From Megamerina dolium (lineage: Eukaryota > Arthropoda > Insecta > Diptera > Megamerinidae), in assembly GCA_963854835.1 (NCBI GenBank), contig OY978530.1:5386501-5450500 (forward strand): a stretch of DNA of 64,000 nucleotides. The letters are read 5' to 3'. The notes under the pieces were generated by a model. That model saw only the letters and a list, made by a program, of their open reading frames with translations. It made no database searches and had not been told where the DNA came from. The position numbers and the translations under genes are program-made. Below are positions 1 to 10,609 of this stretch, piece by piece. The number at the start of each line of letters is the position of its first letter. The first letter of the stretch is position 1.

Positions 1-430
1 GTATCGATAGTTGATTACTCATCACTATTGTGACTGACACTATTGGCAGCATGGAAACGAATGTCAACAAAAAGAAATGAGCGATAACCAGAACAAGCCA
101 ACGAGAAAGGAAGAGAAGAATCTCGATAAAGGAAGATTCTAGGGTGTTGCCAACAGAGTATAAATAGAGCCAGTGTTGAGTATTGACAATCAATCTAATT
201 CAGAACGTGATTGCGAAAACATTGATACAAAGGCAAAAGCTGCTAGTACATTTAAGTGTTATAGTAAATAGTTGATTGTAAACAGTGTTGATTGTAAATA
301 GAGATTATTAAATAAATTGTTGCTGTATATAGTTGTATAAAATAAGTGTTGCAGTTATCATTAACAGAATCCAGTGATCGAACAAGGTAATTCAAATAGA
401 ATTAAACGTTCACAGAATAAAAACGTAACA
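1..430 (+). repeat. 5' LTR, truncated by window start
   Basis: It matches the 3' LTR at 3419-3848 base for base as far as I can read. It contains a TATA box and ends in the canonical CA of ...GTAACA. An AATAAA-containing stretch lies near 310. It should carry the element's promoter and polyadenylation signals. Confidence 0.93.
159..166 (+). promoter_or_regulatory. TATA box of the LTR promoter
   Basis: TATAAATA sits in GAGTATAAATAGAGCC inside the 5' LTR. The same sequence recurs in the 3' LTR near 3577 and in the second element near 17915. Transcription would start some 25-35 bases downstream, around the CAATCAATCTAATTCAG stretch (inference). Confidence 0.7.
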
Positions 431-432
431 AT

Positions 433-452
433 TGGTGTCAGAAGTGGGATTC
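433..452 (+). other. Primer-binding site, tRNA-Leu type
   Basis: TGGTGTCAGAAGTGGGATTC begins 2 bases after the 5' LTR. Its complement reads as the 3' end of an animal tRNA-Leu including CCA. The identical site is at 18191-18210 in the related element. Confidence 0.8.
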
Positions 453-459
453 TGTAAAG

Positions 460-3372
460 ATGGTGAAAATTGACCAACTAAAAGTGGACCAGCTTAAAAA
501 GCTGTTGGTAGAGATGAATCTATCGTCATCAGGTGCAAAGGCGGAACTGCTGGTGAGGCTGAGGCAAGCTATGGAGGCTAAGGGAATTAATGTAGAAGAA
601 CATGAGTTCTTCGAGGAAGCCGATATACAAGCAGTTGTGCACGCTGAGGAAGAGAGCAAAATAGATTCGAGTGGTCAACTCATGGAATTCATGAAAACCA
701 TGATGCAACAGCAGCAACAACAGCTACAAGAAAATGCGTCTCGCATTGACTCCAAGTTTCAAGAACATTCGGTACGCCAAGAGGGCGTTATTAGTGAATT
801 ACGTACGGAAATTCAAGGAAATGCGTCTCGCATTGACTCCAAGCTTCAAGAACATTCGGCTCGCCAAGAACACGTCATCGAAAATCTACAAAAAGGAATT
901 GAACTTAGATTTCAGGAAATTTCCGGAGCTATTAATGACAAAGTCACAGAGCTGAAAGAACACGTGGATGAGTTGGATGATAAGCTGAAGGAACATGTCG
1001 ACGACTGGGAAGATAAGTTCGAGAAATTACAGCACGAACTCAATCAACTAAAAATAAATGGACCAGCCACATCAGTGATTAGAGATTCAAGTACAATCAA
1101 ACTAAAGTCACCAACATTTGACGGAAGCACGCCATTCAATATCTTCAAGCTTCAATTCGAGACAACAGCTTCGAAGAATCAATGGGATGATAGCGACAAG
1201 ACTGCTGCTTTAATAGTCGCATTAAAAGGTAATGCTTCCGAGGTGTTACAGATGATTCCAGAGAAAGATCGTGGTAGCTATCAGTCACTGATGGACACAC
1301 TCCAGCGAAAATATGGAAATGAATACAAGAGTCAATTACATCGAGTGGAATTGAGATCGCGAGTGCAACGGAGTAATGAGAGCCTTCAGGAATTCGCTTC
1401 CGATATTGAGCGCTTATGTCATCTAGCGTTCTCCGGTAATTCGGAAGAGTTCGTCGAAAAAATAAAAATAGAGGCATTCATAGATGGCATACGTGATGGA
1501 GAGACAAAGCGTGCCCTAATCATGTCACCCAGGAATACATATGCCGAAACAGTCAGTAGTGCTATGACGTATGAAGCCGCCAGCTTAATGTGTCGACCAG
1601 TGCCAGGAGTACGCAAACTAGAGGGGAAAACATCACATCTGGTTGAAGCAGTGCGTCAGGCAGTAAAATCAGTAGTTCAGCCTGAAGTAACAACAGGTCG
1701 ACGTGAAAACAAATTTAATGGTAAGTGCTTCATTTGCAACAAACGAGGGCATATAGCGCGTGATTGCAATCAATCGAATATGAAGCCTAAAGGTAGAACA
1801 AGGAATCAACGCAAAAATAAATTTGCCGGTAAGTGCTTCATATGCCATCGAAGAGGGCACAAGGCGCGGAATTGTCGTCTACGACACAAGCAACAAAGAT
1901 CGAATTCACCAGGACAACGAAAGGAAGATCGTGATGCCATTCATTGTGGTAAAGCTGATACTCCATATCGTCGTACTTGCACCGTAGATAGTAAACATTG
2001 TTCTCGGGTAGGAAGCCAGAATCACATTGTTAACCTACGACTTACGAATGTATTATCGGAAGAGTCATGGACAACCGAACGAGTGCAAGAAGATCAGCGG
2101 AACGATCCAGATCTCGTAAAGATTATGGAATACAAGGAGCAGGGCATACGTCCAGATTGGCAAGAAATGGCTAATGAGAGTCCAATAGCAAAGGCATACT
2201 GGGCGCAGTGGCAAAGCCTGCACTTACGAGACGGATGTTTATTCCGAGCATGGGAAAGTGAGGATGGAAAAATCACTAATGATCTTCTAGTGGTACCCAA
2301 GGCGAGAATAAATGAAGTGATAGCTGAGTATCACAATGCCTCCAGTGGAGGGCATTTGGGAATCACCAAAACCGTCGAGAAAATAAAGAAACGATTTTAT
2401 TGGGTTGGATGTCATGACCATGTCGCTGATTGGATTCGGAAATGTAAGCAATGTGCAATGGCCAAAGGTCCCACTAAGAAAAGTCGAGGTAAGATGCACC
2501 AATACACCGTGGGTGCTCCATTTGAGCGAATTGCTATGGACATAGCTGGGCCATTTCCAATAAGCAACGCAGGAAACAAGTATGTTCTGGTGGTTATAGA
2601 TTACTTCAGTAAATGGCCTGAAGTATACCCCATTCCAAATCAGGAAGCTAGTACAGTTGCGGATGTATTCGTCAACCAATGGGTTACTCGTTTTGGTGTA
2701 CCGATGGAGTTACACTCAGACCAAGGTCGAAATTTCGAATCAGTTGTATTCCAAGAGATATGCCGTATGCTGGGTATATACAAAACTCGTACAACACCTT
2801 TGCATCCACAATCTGATGGCATGGTAGAACGATTTAACCGTACCTTGGAGGAATATTTGAGAAAAGTCGTAGATAAATACCAAAGAGACTGGGATGTACA
2901 TATACCAATGTTCCTCATGGCATATCGATGCGCACAACATGATACGACGGCTACTACACCGGCAATGGCAATTTTTGGAAACGAGTTAAGACTGCCAGCT
3001 GATTTAAAATTTGGAGTCGTAACACCAACGAGATCAACCGAAGGTAATTATACTAGCGAAAAGCGGGAACAGTTGGATGAAGTACATCAGTTCATCAGAG
3101 AGCGGTCGCAGATGATAAGCGATAAGATGAAGGCCAGGTATGACTTGAAAGCGAATTCAAAAGGGTTCTATGAAGGAGAGCTTGTAATGCTTCATAATCC
3201 ACAACGAAAGAAAGGCCTGTCCCCTAAACTACAGACTCATTGGGAAGGACCATATGAGATTATAGCAAAGATAAATGACGTAGTATATCGTATTCAACGT
3301 GCCTGGAATAAAAGAGCAAAGTTTAAAGTAGTGCACTTAGAGCGACTTGCGCCATATCGAGGGGAAGTATAA
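460..3372 (+). CDS. SAP-domain Gag fused in frame to integrase (970 aa)
   Basis: Open for 970 codons from an ATG 7 bases after the primer-binding site. Residues about 7-40 match a SAP DNA-binding motif (LKVDQLKKLLVEMNLSSSG, then AKAELLVRL). Residues about 85-205 form a repetitive coiled coil with NASRIDSK/QEHSARQE units. A retrotransposon Gag core follows (about 210-395). Two CX2CX4HX4C knuckles, CFICNKRGHIARDC and CFICHRRGHKARNC, lie near 423 and 458. The integrase HHCC zinc domain starts near 624. Its core has MDIAGP, HSDQGRNFES and DGMVERFN, giving an intact D,D-35-E, followed by the C-terminal GPY/F module (WEGPYEII). Protease, RT and RNase H are missing; the junction is near nucleotides 1920-1980. 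Gag should bind RNA and assemble particles, and integrase should insert cDNA. Whether an uncleaved fusion works is unknown. Confidence 0.9.
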   Translation: MVKIDQLKVDQLKKLLVEMNLSSSGAKAELLVRLRQAMEAKGINVEEHEFFEEADIQAVVHAEEESKIDSSGQLMEFMKTMMQQQQQQLQENASRIDSKFQEHSVRQEGVISELRTEIQGNASRIDSKLQEHSARQEHVIENLQKGIELRFQEISGAINDKVTELKEHVDELDDKLKEHVDDWEDKFEKLQHELNQLKINGPATSVIRDSSTIKLKSPTFDGSTPFNIFKLQFETTASKNQWDDSDKTAALIVALKGNASEVLQMIPEKDRGSYQSLMDTLQRKYGNEYKSQLHRVELRSRVQRSNESLQEFASDIERLCHLAFSGNSEEFVEKIKIEAFIDGIRDGETKRALIMSPRNTYAETVSSAMTYEAASLMCRPVPGVRKLEGKTSHLVEAVRQAVKSVVQPEVTTGRRENKFNGKCFICNKRGHIARDCNQSNMKPKGRTRNQRKNKFAGKCFICHRRGHKARNCRLRHKQQRSNSPGQRKEDRDAIHCGKADTPYRRTCTVDSKHCSRVGSQNHIVNLRLTNVLSEESWTTERVQEDQRNDPDLVKIMEYKEQGIRPDWQEMANESPIAKAYWAQWQSLHLRDGCLFRAWESEDGKITNDLLVVPKARINEVIAEYHNASSGGHLGITKTVEKIKKRFYWVGCHDHVADWIRKCKQCAMAKGPTKKSRGKMHQYTVGAPFERIAMDIAGPFPISNAGNKYVLVVIDYFSKWPEVYPIPNQEASTVADVFVNQWVTRFGVPMELHSDQGRNFESVVFQEICRMLGIYKTRTTPLHPQSDGMVERFNRTLEEYLRKVVDKYQRDWDVHIPMFLMAYRCAQHDTTATTPAMAIFGNELRLPADLKFGVVTPTRSTEGNYTSEKREQLDEVHQFIRERSQMISDKMKARYDLKANSKGFYEGELVMLHNPQRKKGLSPKLQTHWEGPYEIIAKINDVVYRIQRAWNKRAKFKVVHLERLAPYRGEV

Positions 3373-3397
3373 AAACTTGTTCGGGACGAACAAGGTT

Positions 3398-3410
3398 AAG
3401 AGGAGGGCAG
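3398..3410 (+). other. Polypurine tract
   Basis: AAGAGGAGGGCAG directly precedes the 3' LTR (TGTAACGAG...). This is the expected plus-strand primer position. Confidence 0.75.
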
Positions 3411-3848
3411 TGTAACGAGTATCGATAGTTGATTACTCATCACTATTGTGACTGACACTATTGGCAGCATGGAAACGAATGTCAACAAAAAGAAATGAGC
3501 GATAACCAGAACAAGCCAACGAGAAAGGAAGAGAAGAATCTCGATAAAGGAAGATTCTAGGGTGTTGCCAACAGAGTATAAATAGAGCCAGTGTTGAGTA
3601 TTGACAATCAATCTAATTCAGAACGTGATTGCGAAAACATTGATACAAAGGCAAAAGCTGCTAGTACATTTAAGTGTTATAGTAAATAGTTGATTGTAAA
3701 CAGTGTTGATTGTAAATAGAGATTATTAAATAAATTGTTGCTGTATATAGTTGTATAAAATAAGTGTTGCAGTTATCATTAACAGAATCCAGTGATCGAA
3801 CAAGGTAATTCAAATAGAATTAAACGTTCACAGAATAAAAACGTAACA
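3411..3848 (+). repeat. 3' LTR of the Gag-integrase element
   Basis: 438 bp from TGTAACGAG to ACGTAACA, with canonical TG...CA ends. It appears identical to the visible 5' LTR. ATAT follows immediately. Confidence 0.93.
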
Positions 3849-3861
3849 ATATATTACTAAG

Positions 3862-3966
<105 letters not shown>

Positions 3967-4243
3967 AAATTTTTATTCAACTTTATTGTCTGCTTGTCCA
4001 GGAACAATTGAATTACAGAAAATTTACAAACTAAGAACTAAGCCTGTCCAACTGAACGGAATTGCTGATGCAAACTTTTTGCTTATTGAAATAACATAAA
4101 CATAAAACAGTGCCAGAGGTTTAATGTTACTTAGCTGTGACAACGTTTGTTTGTTCAGCAGCGGCCACACATTCTGCTGACTGAGCACTGCAGTCACGTA
4201 ACCACAAGTCAATGGCCGTCGCTTTGCTGGATGATAGCGTTAA

Positions 4244-4989
<746 letters not shown>

Positions 4990-5640
4990 TCGACTGTTGG
5001 ACCACCTTAACTATCCCGGCATTACATTGTGTCATAGGAGCTTATCTGCTCAAATGAATATCAGCAGACAGTCACTGCAGACGATTTTGCATAAAGATTT
5101 CAACTTATTCCCGTATAAAATTCAACTAACAAGCCGACTGAATACAGCAGACTTGCCAATTTGCTTGGAATTTTGCGAGAACTTCCTCCAAATGGCGAAA
5201 AAGGACGAAAACATCTTGAACTGCATTATTATGTCTGAAGAAGCCCATTTTCATTTGAACGGCAGTGTTAACAAACAAAATTGTCGGATATGGAGTGATT
5301 TTAATCCACAGATACTCGATTAGACGGAACTACACCCACTCTGCGTCACAGTGTGGTGTGCAGTTTCATCAAAGTACATTGTCGGACATTACTTTTTCGA
5401 AGAAAACGGCGTTACTGTTATTGTCAATGGAGACCGTTACTTAAAGATGTTGAAAGCGTTTTTCTTTCCAAAACTACGCTGAAAAAGAATCCCTTTCAAC
5501 TCTGTGTGGTTTCAACAAGATGGTGCAACTGTTCACATAGCCAGGCCTGTTATGACAGAATTGCAGAGAAAATTTTCCAACAAGCTGATTTCATGAAACT
5601 CCTCCTTTCGTTGGCCCCAAAGTCTCCTAACCTTGTCTGG
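4990..5640 (+). pseudogene. IS630/Tc1/mariner-group transposase, 5' part
   Basis: Reading frames give SLQTILHKDFNLFPYKIQLT, then EEAHFHLNG and NKQNCRIW, then a frame continuing with VIVNGDRYLKM and WFQQDGATVHIARPVM. This is the arrangement of the DDD-type transposase of the group with an N-terminal DUF4817-like helix-turn-helix domain, also present here at 55209-56252. The first catalytic Asp region is altered (MSEEAHF, where the family has SDEAHF); the second Asp is present in QQDGA. A TAG at about 5321 and further frame changes disable it. The helix-turn-helix N-terminus is missing. The coding sequence stops at about 5640, where a minus-strand non-LTR fragment begins, and resumes near 6816. 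Confidence 0.8.
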
Positions 5641-6815
5641 TTGGTTGATTGAAGTGGTGATTCATCCATAAATCCAAAAAGCGCTTACGCACCGTTTTGT
5701 TACCACATCCTCGCTTCCAACCGCTCATTAGTTTGTTTGTGTGGGCAGCGCAGTTAGATCCAGTTCGTACTGTTTAGAAACCTCAGGAGGTGGCTGATTA
5801 TTATTTCCCCCAATTCCTCGATGTTATTAAAGAGTGGTTTACCAGGGTATTCATTCTCTGCTTCCAAAGAGCAGGGCATTTACAAAGGAAGTGGAAGACC
5901 GTTTCCTTTTCTTCCACTTGGTTACAACTGTCACAGAAATCGTTATGGCACATCCCCATTTTGGCAGCCTGTTCTCCGATGAGCCAGAAGCCAGTAATGA
6001 CTGCCGTCAGTCTAGAGACATCTTTTCGGTTCCTAGTTATCGGTAATGTTGTTTGTTTAGGATTATATGTAGGCCATAATGACCTACTAGTCTTACACTT
6101 CGTGAGACTTTTCCACCGATATTTGTAGATATTTTATATTGATAGCCACACTCAGCGGTATGAACACCGGTTCTGCAAGAGCCTCTTGCATGGCAGATCT
6201 GCTTCTTGCCAGTTCATCAGCTTTTTCGTTTCCTTCTATGTTCCGGTATCCCGGAACCCAGATCAATGAAACATTGTGCCGTTCGCTGAGTGTATTGAGA
6301 CTCCTTCTACTTTGTTCCACTAGGAAGGAGGATATGACTGCTGAGTTCAAGGCCTGAATTGCAGCCTGGCTGTCCAATAGTATAGCTATGTTGAGCTTGA
6401 GTCTGAAGTCTGCACCTGGAACATGCTAGACAGGTTAAGAAGGCGCACAGACTAATCCACTTTCATTCTCTCAGAATGTATACTCTCCCCTACATCACAA
6501 TCCATTTTGGAGCCGTCCATGTGGATTGTGAGTGTCGAAACTGTTTAACAAAAATCCTACTGAGAATTTCCTATTGAAATTCCTATTGTCTTGTTAGTGT
6601 GCATCCATGGCCGTAGGATCTCTTTCTTCCAGTGACCCGCTTCCTTTAGCCTGACTGCGGTCATGGTTGCCGTTTTCTTAATGTGTAGATCAATTGGAAG
6701 CATATGTGTCAGAACATTAACAGCAACCTCGGGACAAGACTTTATAGCTCTGACTACCACTGCACATGCAGACCTTTGTATACTGCCAAGTTTATTAATG
6801 GTGTTGGCCTTATCT
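5641..6815 (-). mobile_element. I/LOA-type non-LTR retrotransposon 3' fragment, nested in the transposase
   Basis: On the minus strand this carries the end of ORF2. It has a connection-region piece (about 6557-6760, LPIDLHIKKTATMTAVRL) and an RNase H segment (6093-6377) with LDSQAA-like and EGNEKADELARS motifs. A cysteine-containing tail follows (about 5800-6060). It closely matches the plus-strand copy at 61440-62300, including the 3' end rich in AACCAACCAA. It interrupts a transposase pseudogene; CTTG occurs at both edges and may be part of the target duplication. The 5' end is truncated, as is usual for target-primed reverse transcription. Confidence 0.85.
6093..6377 (-). pseudogene. RNase H domain remnant of I/LOA-type ORF2
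   Basis: Ninety-odd codons remain open and match the RNase H region at 61441-61836 almost residue for residue. The segment contains the third acidic residue (MDSQAAIQALNS) and the final Asp region (NEKADELA). The first catalytic Asp and the Glu are not in this open segment. It would degrade the RNA strand of RNA-DNA hybrids in an intact element. It is part of the fragment nested in the transposase and is not expected to be functional. Confidence 0.8.
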
Positions 6816-7000
6816 TGACCTTACTCCACCTGATTTTTTCTTGTGGGGATATTGCAAACAGGAAGTTTACAAAATCAAACCAACCAATTTGAATGATTTG
6901 AAGCAATCTGTTCGGACGATAATTGAGGCAATTCCTGCTGCAACCCTCCAGGTAGTAATGAATAACTTTGGATAAGATGTCGCACATGCGTCACTGAGCG
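6816..7000 (+). pseudogene. IS630/Tc1/mariner-group transposase, 3' part
   Basis: The plus strand reads DLTPPDFFLWGYCKQEVYKI and onward to a stop near 6972. This is the conserved C-terminal block with the third catalytic Asp, continuing the frame broken at 5640. Together the two parts show one transposase gene split by a later non-LTR insertion. Confidence 0.8.
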
Positions 7001-7905
7001 TGGAGAACATTTAAACTCAATTATTTTTAAAATTAATTTATCTATGCATAATAAAAATGTAGTATCTTTTAAACAAAAAAAGAAAAAGTGAGTTAAATGA
7101 ATTTAAGAAAAAGTTATTTGAGTTTCTTAATGTAGCAATATTCATCAGCAACTCTGTATCTAACCAGCTGAGCAGAGTCACCTTTCCCATAAAGAGGTCA
7201 ATGTGCATATCTGCAAATCGTGGTCCTAAATTTGATTGAATCTTTATCTTAATCTATCTTTATGTTCTATGTAATGATAATTTATTACCATAATTGGCAC
7301 AATGAAAAATCCGCATGTCCCACACTGTAGAATAAAATTTTAAAAAGAAATAATTTTGCAATTAATTGGTGGTTCCCACAACATGGAAGGTTGGGAGAAA
7401 ATTGGGCGACGCTTAGGACAATTTGGAGGGTGCTCGAGTCTTTGACATTCCGAGATTCGATTTAACTTCGTACTTACCTAAACGTATAACTGGCGGTAAT
7501 GCTGTACTACTTGAGATATGGGTCATTGATATCATCATAATAAAAAAAATTAATATTCGTTGCATTAACACACACGTTGCTGCTTTTTTTTTTTCGACTG
7601 TGTTATGAAAATTTTGTAGTATTCCCACCATTACCGTAACTAAATCGCCGGGCCACCGTATCTTTGATATTTGTTTCGATTTGTTTTAAGGAGAGTCACA
7701 CATGATGCTATCGTGCAACGCTTACTGTGTAGTGATTGATTTAACTGATGATGACAAGGCGGGGATGACAGTGGTTAGAAAGTTTTTTCAGCAGTGAACG
7801 GATACCTCCCCCACAAACGTCTATTATAAGGTATATTTCTGATGCTGTCAGTTCTGTTGCTACAAGCCTTTGTATTTGTCCTTCTTTCTTACTGAGCTTC
7901 TCACA
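7001..7905. other. No recognisable gene
   Basis: AT-rich sequence with only short open frames on both strands. I see no domain, TIR or repeat shared with the rest of the window before the inverted-repeat arm starting near 7906. Confidence 0.6.
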
Positions 7906-8215
7906 GGAATTCGAACAAGTGCAGAATAGCCCACATAAAGAGAAATATATATTTCTTCGTATAGAGCCTATTTTAGTGAATATAAAAAACCAAAAATTTG
8001 TTGTCTGCAAAGCCCATATAAGGCATGGCTCCAGGTTAAATTTCAAATTTGCTATCGAAATTACTCAATAAATGCGCTTTTTTTTACAATATGATCTTCA
8101 AAAAAAAGGTAATTTTAACACCTTTTTACTGATATGTATCATTTATAACCTATTTAAATATTTTAAAAGTTATGATCGAAAAGAAATATTTAAACACAAT
8201 TTTTTTCAAAAACCG
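7906..8215 (+). repeat. Left arm of long inverted repeat
   Basis: The reverse complement of 9207-9528 aligns along this whole stretch with scattered mismatches and small indels. Shared anchors are GTGCAGAATAGCCCAC, AAAAATTTGTTGTC and GTTTTAAAAGTTGTGA-like blocks. The arms enclose about 1 kb. This could be a non-autonomous DNA element or two opposite insertions of one repeat. Confidence 0.75.
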
Positions 8216-8247
8216 TTTTTTTTCGAAACCGAAACCGATTATAGCCG

Positions 8248-8349
8248 ATCATCAGTATTTTCGGATAAAAGTATTTCTTGATAACCGGCCCTCCGCCGGA
8301 AGCAACAAAAATTATCCTTATAGGACCGACACCGGCTTCGCAACCATCA
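8248..8349 (+). repeat. Short GC-hairpin repeat unit
   Basis: ACCGGCCCTCCGCCGG followed by CCGACACCGGCTTCGCAACC matches the 93-bp units at 16768-16937. The GC-rich stem stands out in very AT-rich surroundings. The family is unknown to me. Confidence 0.6.
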
Positions 8350-8479
8350 TTCTTTTATTTACATTTATCACTATAATTCTCCTTTGTCTCACTACTTTTT
8401 CCGTATACACTTAATTGCAGTAGACAAATTTTGAAAATAAAAAAAGTTCAAAATACATACAAATTTTTTTACTTACTCA

Positions 8480-9105
8480 CTTACTTGCATATGTGGCAAT
8501 AACAACCGAATATCGATTTAGGCCGAATATAATATGCTTCGCCAGCCATCTCTGTTCTTCTCTAGCTGGCGCTAGTTAGAAATTCCAAGAGCTGTCAGGT
8601 TCTCCAGTACTTGGTCTTTCCACCGGAGGTTAGGTTGCCCTCCAGCGGATTCCGAATATAACATCTTCTTAGCTGGAGCGTATTCTTCCATTCGCTCGAC
8701 ATGACCTAGCCAGCGCAGCCGCTGGATTTTGATGCGCTTTACTATGTTAATATCGGCATACAGCTCGTACAGATCATGGTTGTACCTTGTACCATGGTAC
8801 TCGCCACCAACACAAATAGGTCCAAAGATCTTGCGTAGGACTTTTCTCTCGAAAACTCCAAGCATTCGCTCATCCGAGGTGGAAATTGTCCAGGCTTCAG
8901 CGACATATGTTAGGACAGACATGATGAGAGACTTGTAGAGTGTAGTTTTTTGTTCTTCGAGCGAGGGCTCAACTTCTCAATTGCTTACTTAGCCCAAAGT
9001 AGCACCTGTTTGCAAGAGTGATCCTTCGCAATATCTCCAGGTTGACCTCATTACTGCTGTTAACGCTGTTAACGCTGGTTCGAAGATAGACAAAGTCCCT
9101 TACTA
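8480..9105 (-). pseudogene. RTE-like non-LTR ORF2 3' fragment
   Basis: The minus strand encodes the post-RT C-terminal region, including DERMLGVFERKVLRKIFGPI, YNHDLYELYADINIVKRIK and RLRWLGHVERME. It ends with ALGISN (about 8572-8922). The 3' end carries (AAGT)-like simple repeats. It matches the longer plus-strand copy at 37796-39058. An upstream piece (about 8940-9100) is frameshifted and contains a small duplication near GCTGTTAACGCTG. The catalytic polymerase motifs are absent. It lies between the arms of the 7906-9528 inverted repeat. Confidence 0.85.
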
Positions 9106-9206
9106 ATTTTTTTAAATATGTTTAATACACCATTCAAAAGGTAATTGTGTTGTCTTTAATATGGTGCTAAATTTTTGGTAGGTTAATGGTAGGTTATTTA
9201 AAAATA

Positions 9207-9528
9207 TCAGTTTTTGAAAAAAACAATTAAAAAATTTTTATTTTTGGTCACAACTTTTAAAACGTAAAAAACCGGTATAAAATGTTATACTCGTATATCA
9301 CTGAAAAGGTATTAAAAACACATTTCTTTTCCATATTATGGAAAAAATTGCGAATTTATTGACTAATTTTAATCTCAAACTTGAAGTTTGACCTTGAGAG
9401 CCACGCCTTATATGGCCGTTGCTGACAACAAATTTTTGGGTTTGTATTTCTCAAAAATAGGCTCTATATGCAGAAAACTTTTTTTTTTCTTTAAGTGGGC
9501 TATTCTGCACTTATACCCAGGAATTCTG
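9207..9528 (-). repeat. Right arm of long inverted repeat
   Basis: Inverted copy of 7906-8215; see that entry. The outermost bases of both arms include GAATTC next to the GTGCAGAATAGCCCAC block. Confidence 0.75.
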
Positions 9529-10516
9529 TTATTGCTAACTGATTACTTCTTGGCTTGATTTAATTTTTGTCGTTATCGTTTTTACACTGTATTGCACAAC
9601 ACTACAATATATGGACGCTGTATTTTAATAAGCTAACCAGCCAGTCGGTAAATTCAAACGAACAGTAACTACACAACAAACCAACAACAAGAGAAACTAA
9701 TCAATAATTCAGCGGCACCATTGTTTGTCCTTCCCTGCGTAATTTTTTGTTCTTATTTACTTGTTTTTATTTAAATTTTCTTAACAAGTGACATCCGGTC
9801 AATTGATTGGCTTATTAATTTATATAGGTTATAATTCTTCCGTAACCTCTTTGCTTGCTGTTACAAAAACAACGAAAATAATAATTTTTCAGTTTTTGTA
9901 ATGGTACACGAGTATTTGTGAATATTTAATTAATTGGTTTTCATATAAATAAACGTATTAGATAGCCTTTGCGTATTTCGTTATCACACCTCTTTTGTTT
10001 GTTATATTTCATTTCACATTTCTCAAATTATTATTTGATTCCCATATAATAGCTATGTATTTCTTTGGAATTGGATGTTTTTGTTTCATATGTTCCACTT
10101 ATTGCGCCGACTCTACAGTGCACTCTCACCTACACATCTCAACAATATCTCAAAGACGGAGTTGCCACAAGAGATATGATTTTTGTTTCACAGGGTTCTT
10201 TTAGCTTTTCCAATATATGGCATACCAGAAATTTACATTTTCCTTACTTCTTTATCCGTAGATTAATTTTTTGCTGTGCGATTTGGAAGCAAATATATTG
10301 GCCAAATTCCGTTTTCCGTAAAGAATTCATTCATAAATTTGTTTTTATTACAATAATTTTGTGAGAAGGCACCAGTAATCAAGAGTACAAACAACAACAG
10401 AGTTAAATTTTACTGCATCATCTGTTTTATATCCACATATCCCATAGTAACTTGTGTTACAATAGAGAGAAAATAAGAACAGAGAGAATAAGCGATCAAC
10501 GATCAGCACTTATAGT
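9529..10516. other. No recognisable gene
   Basis: AT-rich with short open frames only. About 90 bases near 10060-10150 (CTACAGTGCACTCTCACCTACACAT region) resemble 35280-35340, suggesting an old dispersed repeat. Nothing else was recognised. Confidence 0.5.
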
Positions 10517-10602
10517 GCAACTAGCCAGGAACGTAATGCTGCAACTAGCCACGAACGTAAAACCGTAGAACGTGTCATGGTGCAACTAGCCACGAACGTA
10601 CC
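10517..10602 (+). repeat. Three short direct repeats beside the foldback
   Basis: The motif GCAACTAGCCACGAACGTA occurs with little change near 10519, 10543 and 10582. It occurs again as GCAACTAACCACGAACGTA near 11080 inside the loop of the adjacent palindrome. The stretch around the second copy, including AAAACCGTAGAACGTGTCA, is the same in the loop. Confidence 0.85.
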
Positions 10603-10609
10603 GCACTTC

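Larger units (their letters stand above)
1..3848 (+). mobile_element. Young Ty3/gypsy-type LTR element lacking PR-RT-RNase H
   Basis: The layout is LTR, tRNA-Leu-type primer-binding site, one long ORF, polypurine tract, LTR. The left LTR is cut by the window edge: base 1 matches base 3419, so 8 bases lie outside. The two LTRs appear identical over the 430 shared bases, which indicates a recent insertion. The ORF goes from Gag zinc knuckles straight to the integrase zinc-binding domain, with the enzymes for reverse transcription missing. ATAT follows the right LTR and fits a 4-bp target duplication; the left flank is not visible. A fuller relative lies at 17747-23520. Mobilisation would need reverse transcriptase supplied in trans (inference). 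Confidence 0.9.

Noticed and set aside
3373..3410. Envelope gene after integrase in the gypsy-type elements
   Set aside because: Only 38 bases separate the ORF stop from the LTR in the young copy, and no env-like frame is present in any LTR element here.
10517..10602. CRISPR-like short direct repeats
   Set aside because: Spacing is uneven, units are few, part of the motif recurs in the foldback loop, and the context is eukaryotic TE sequence.
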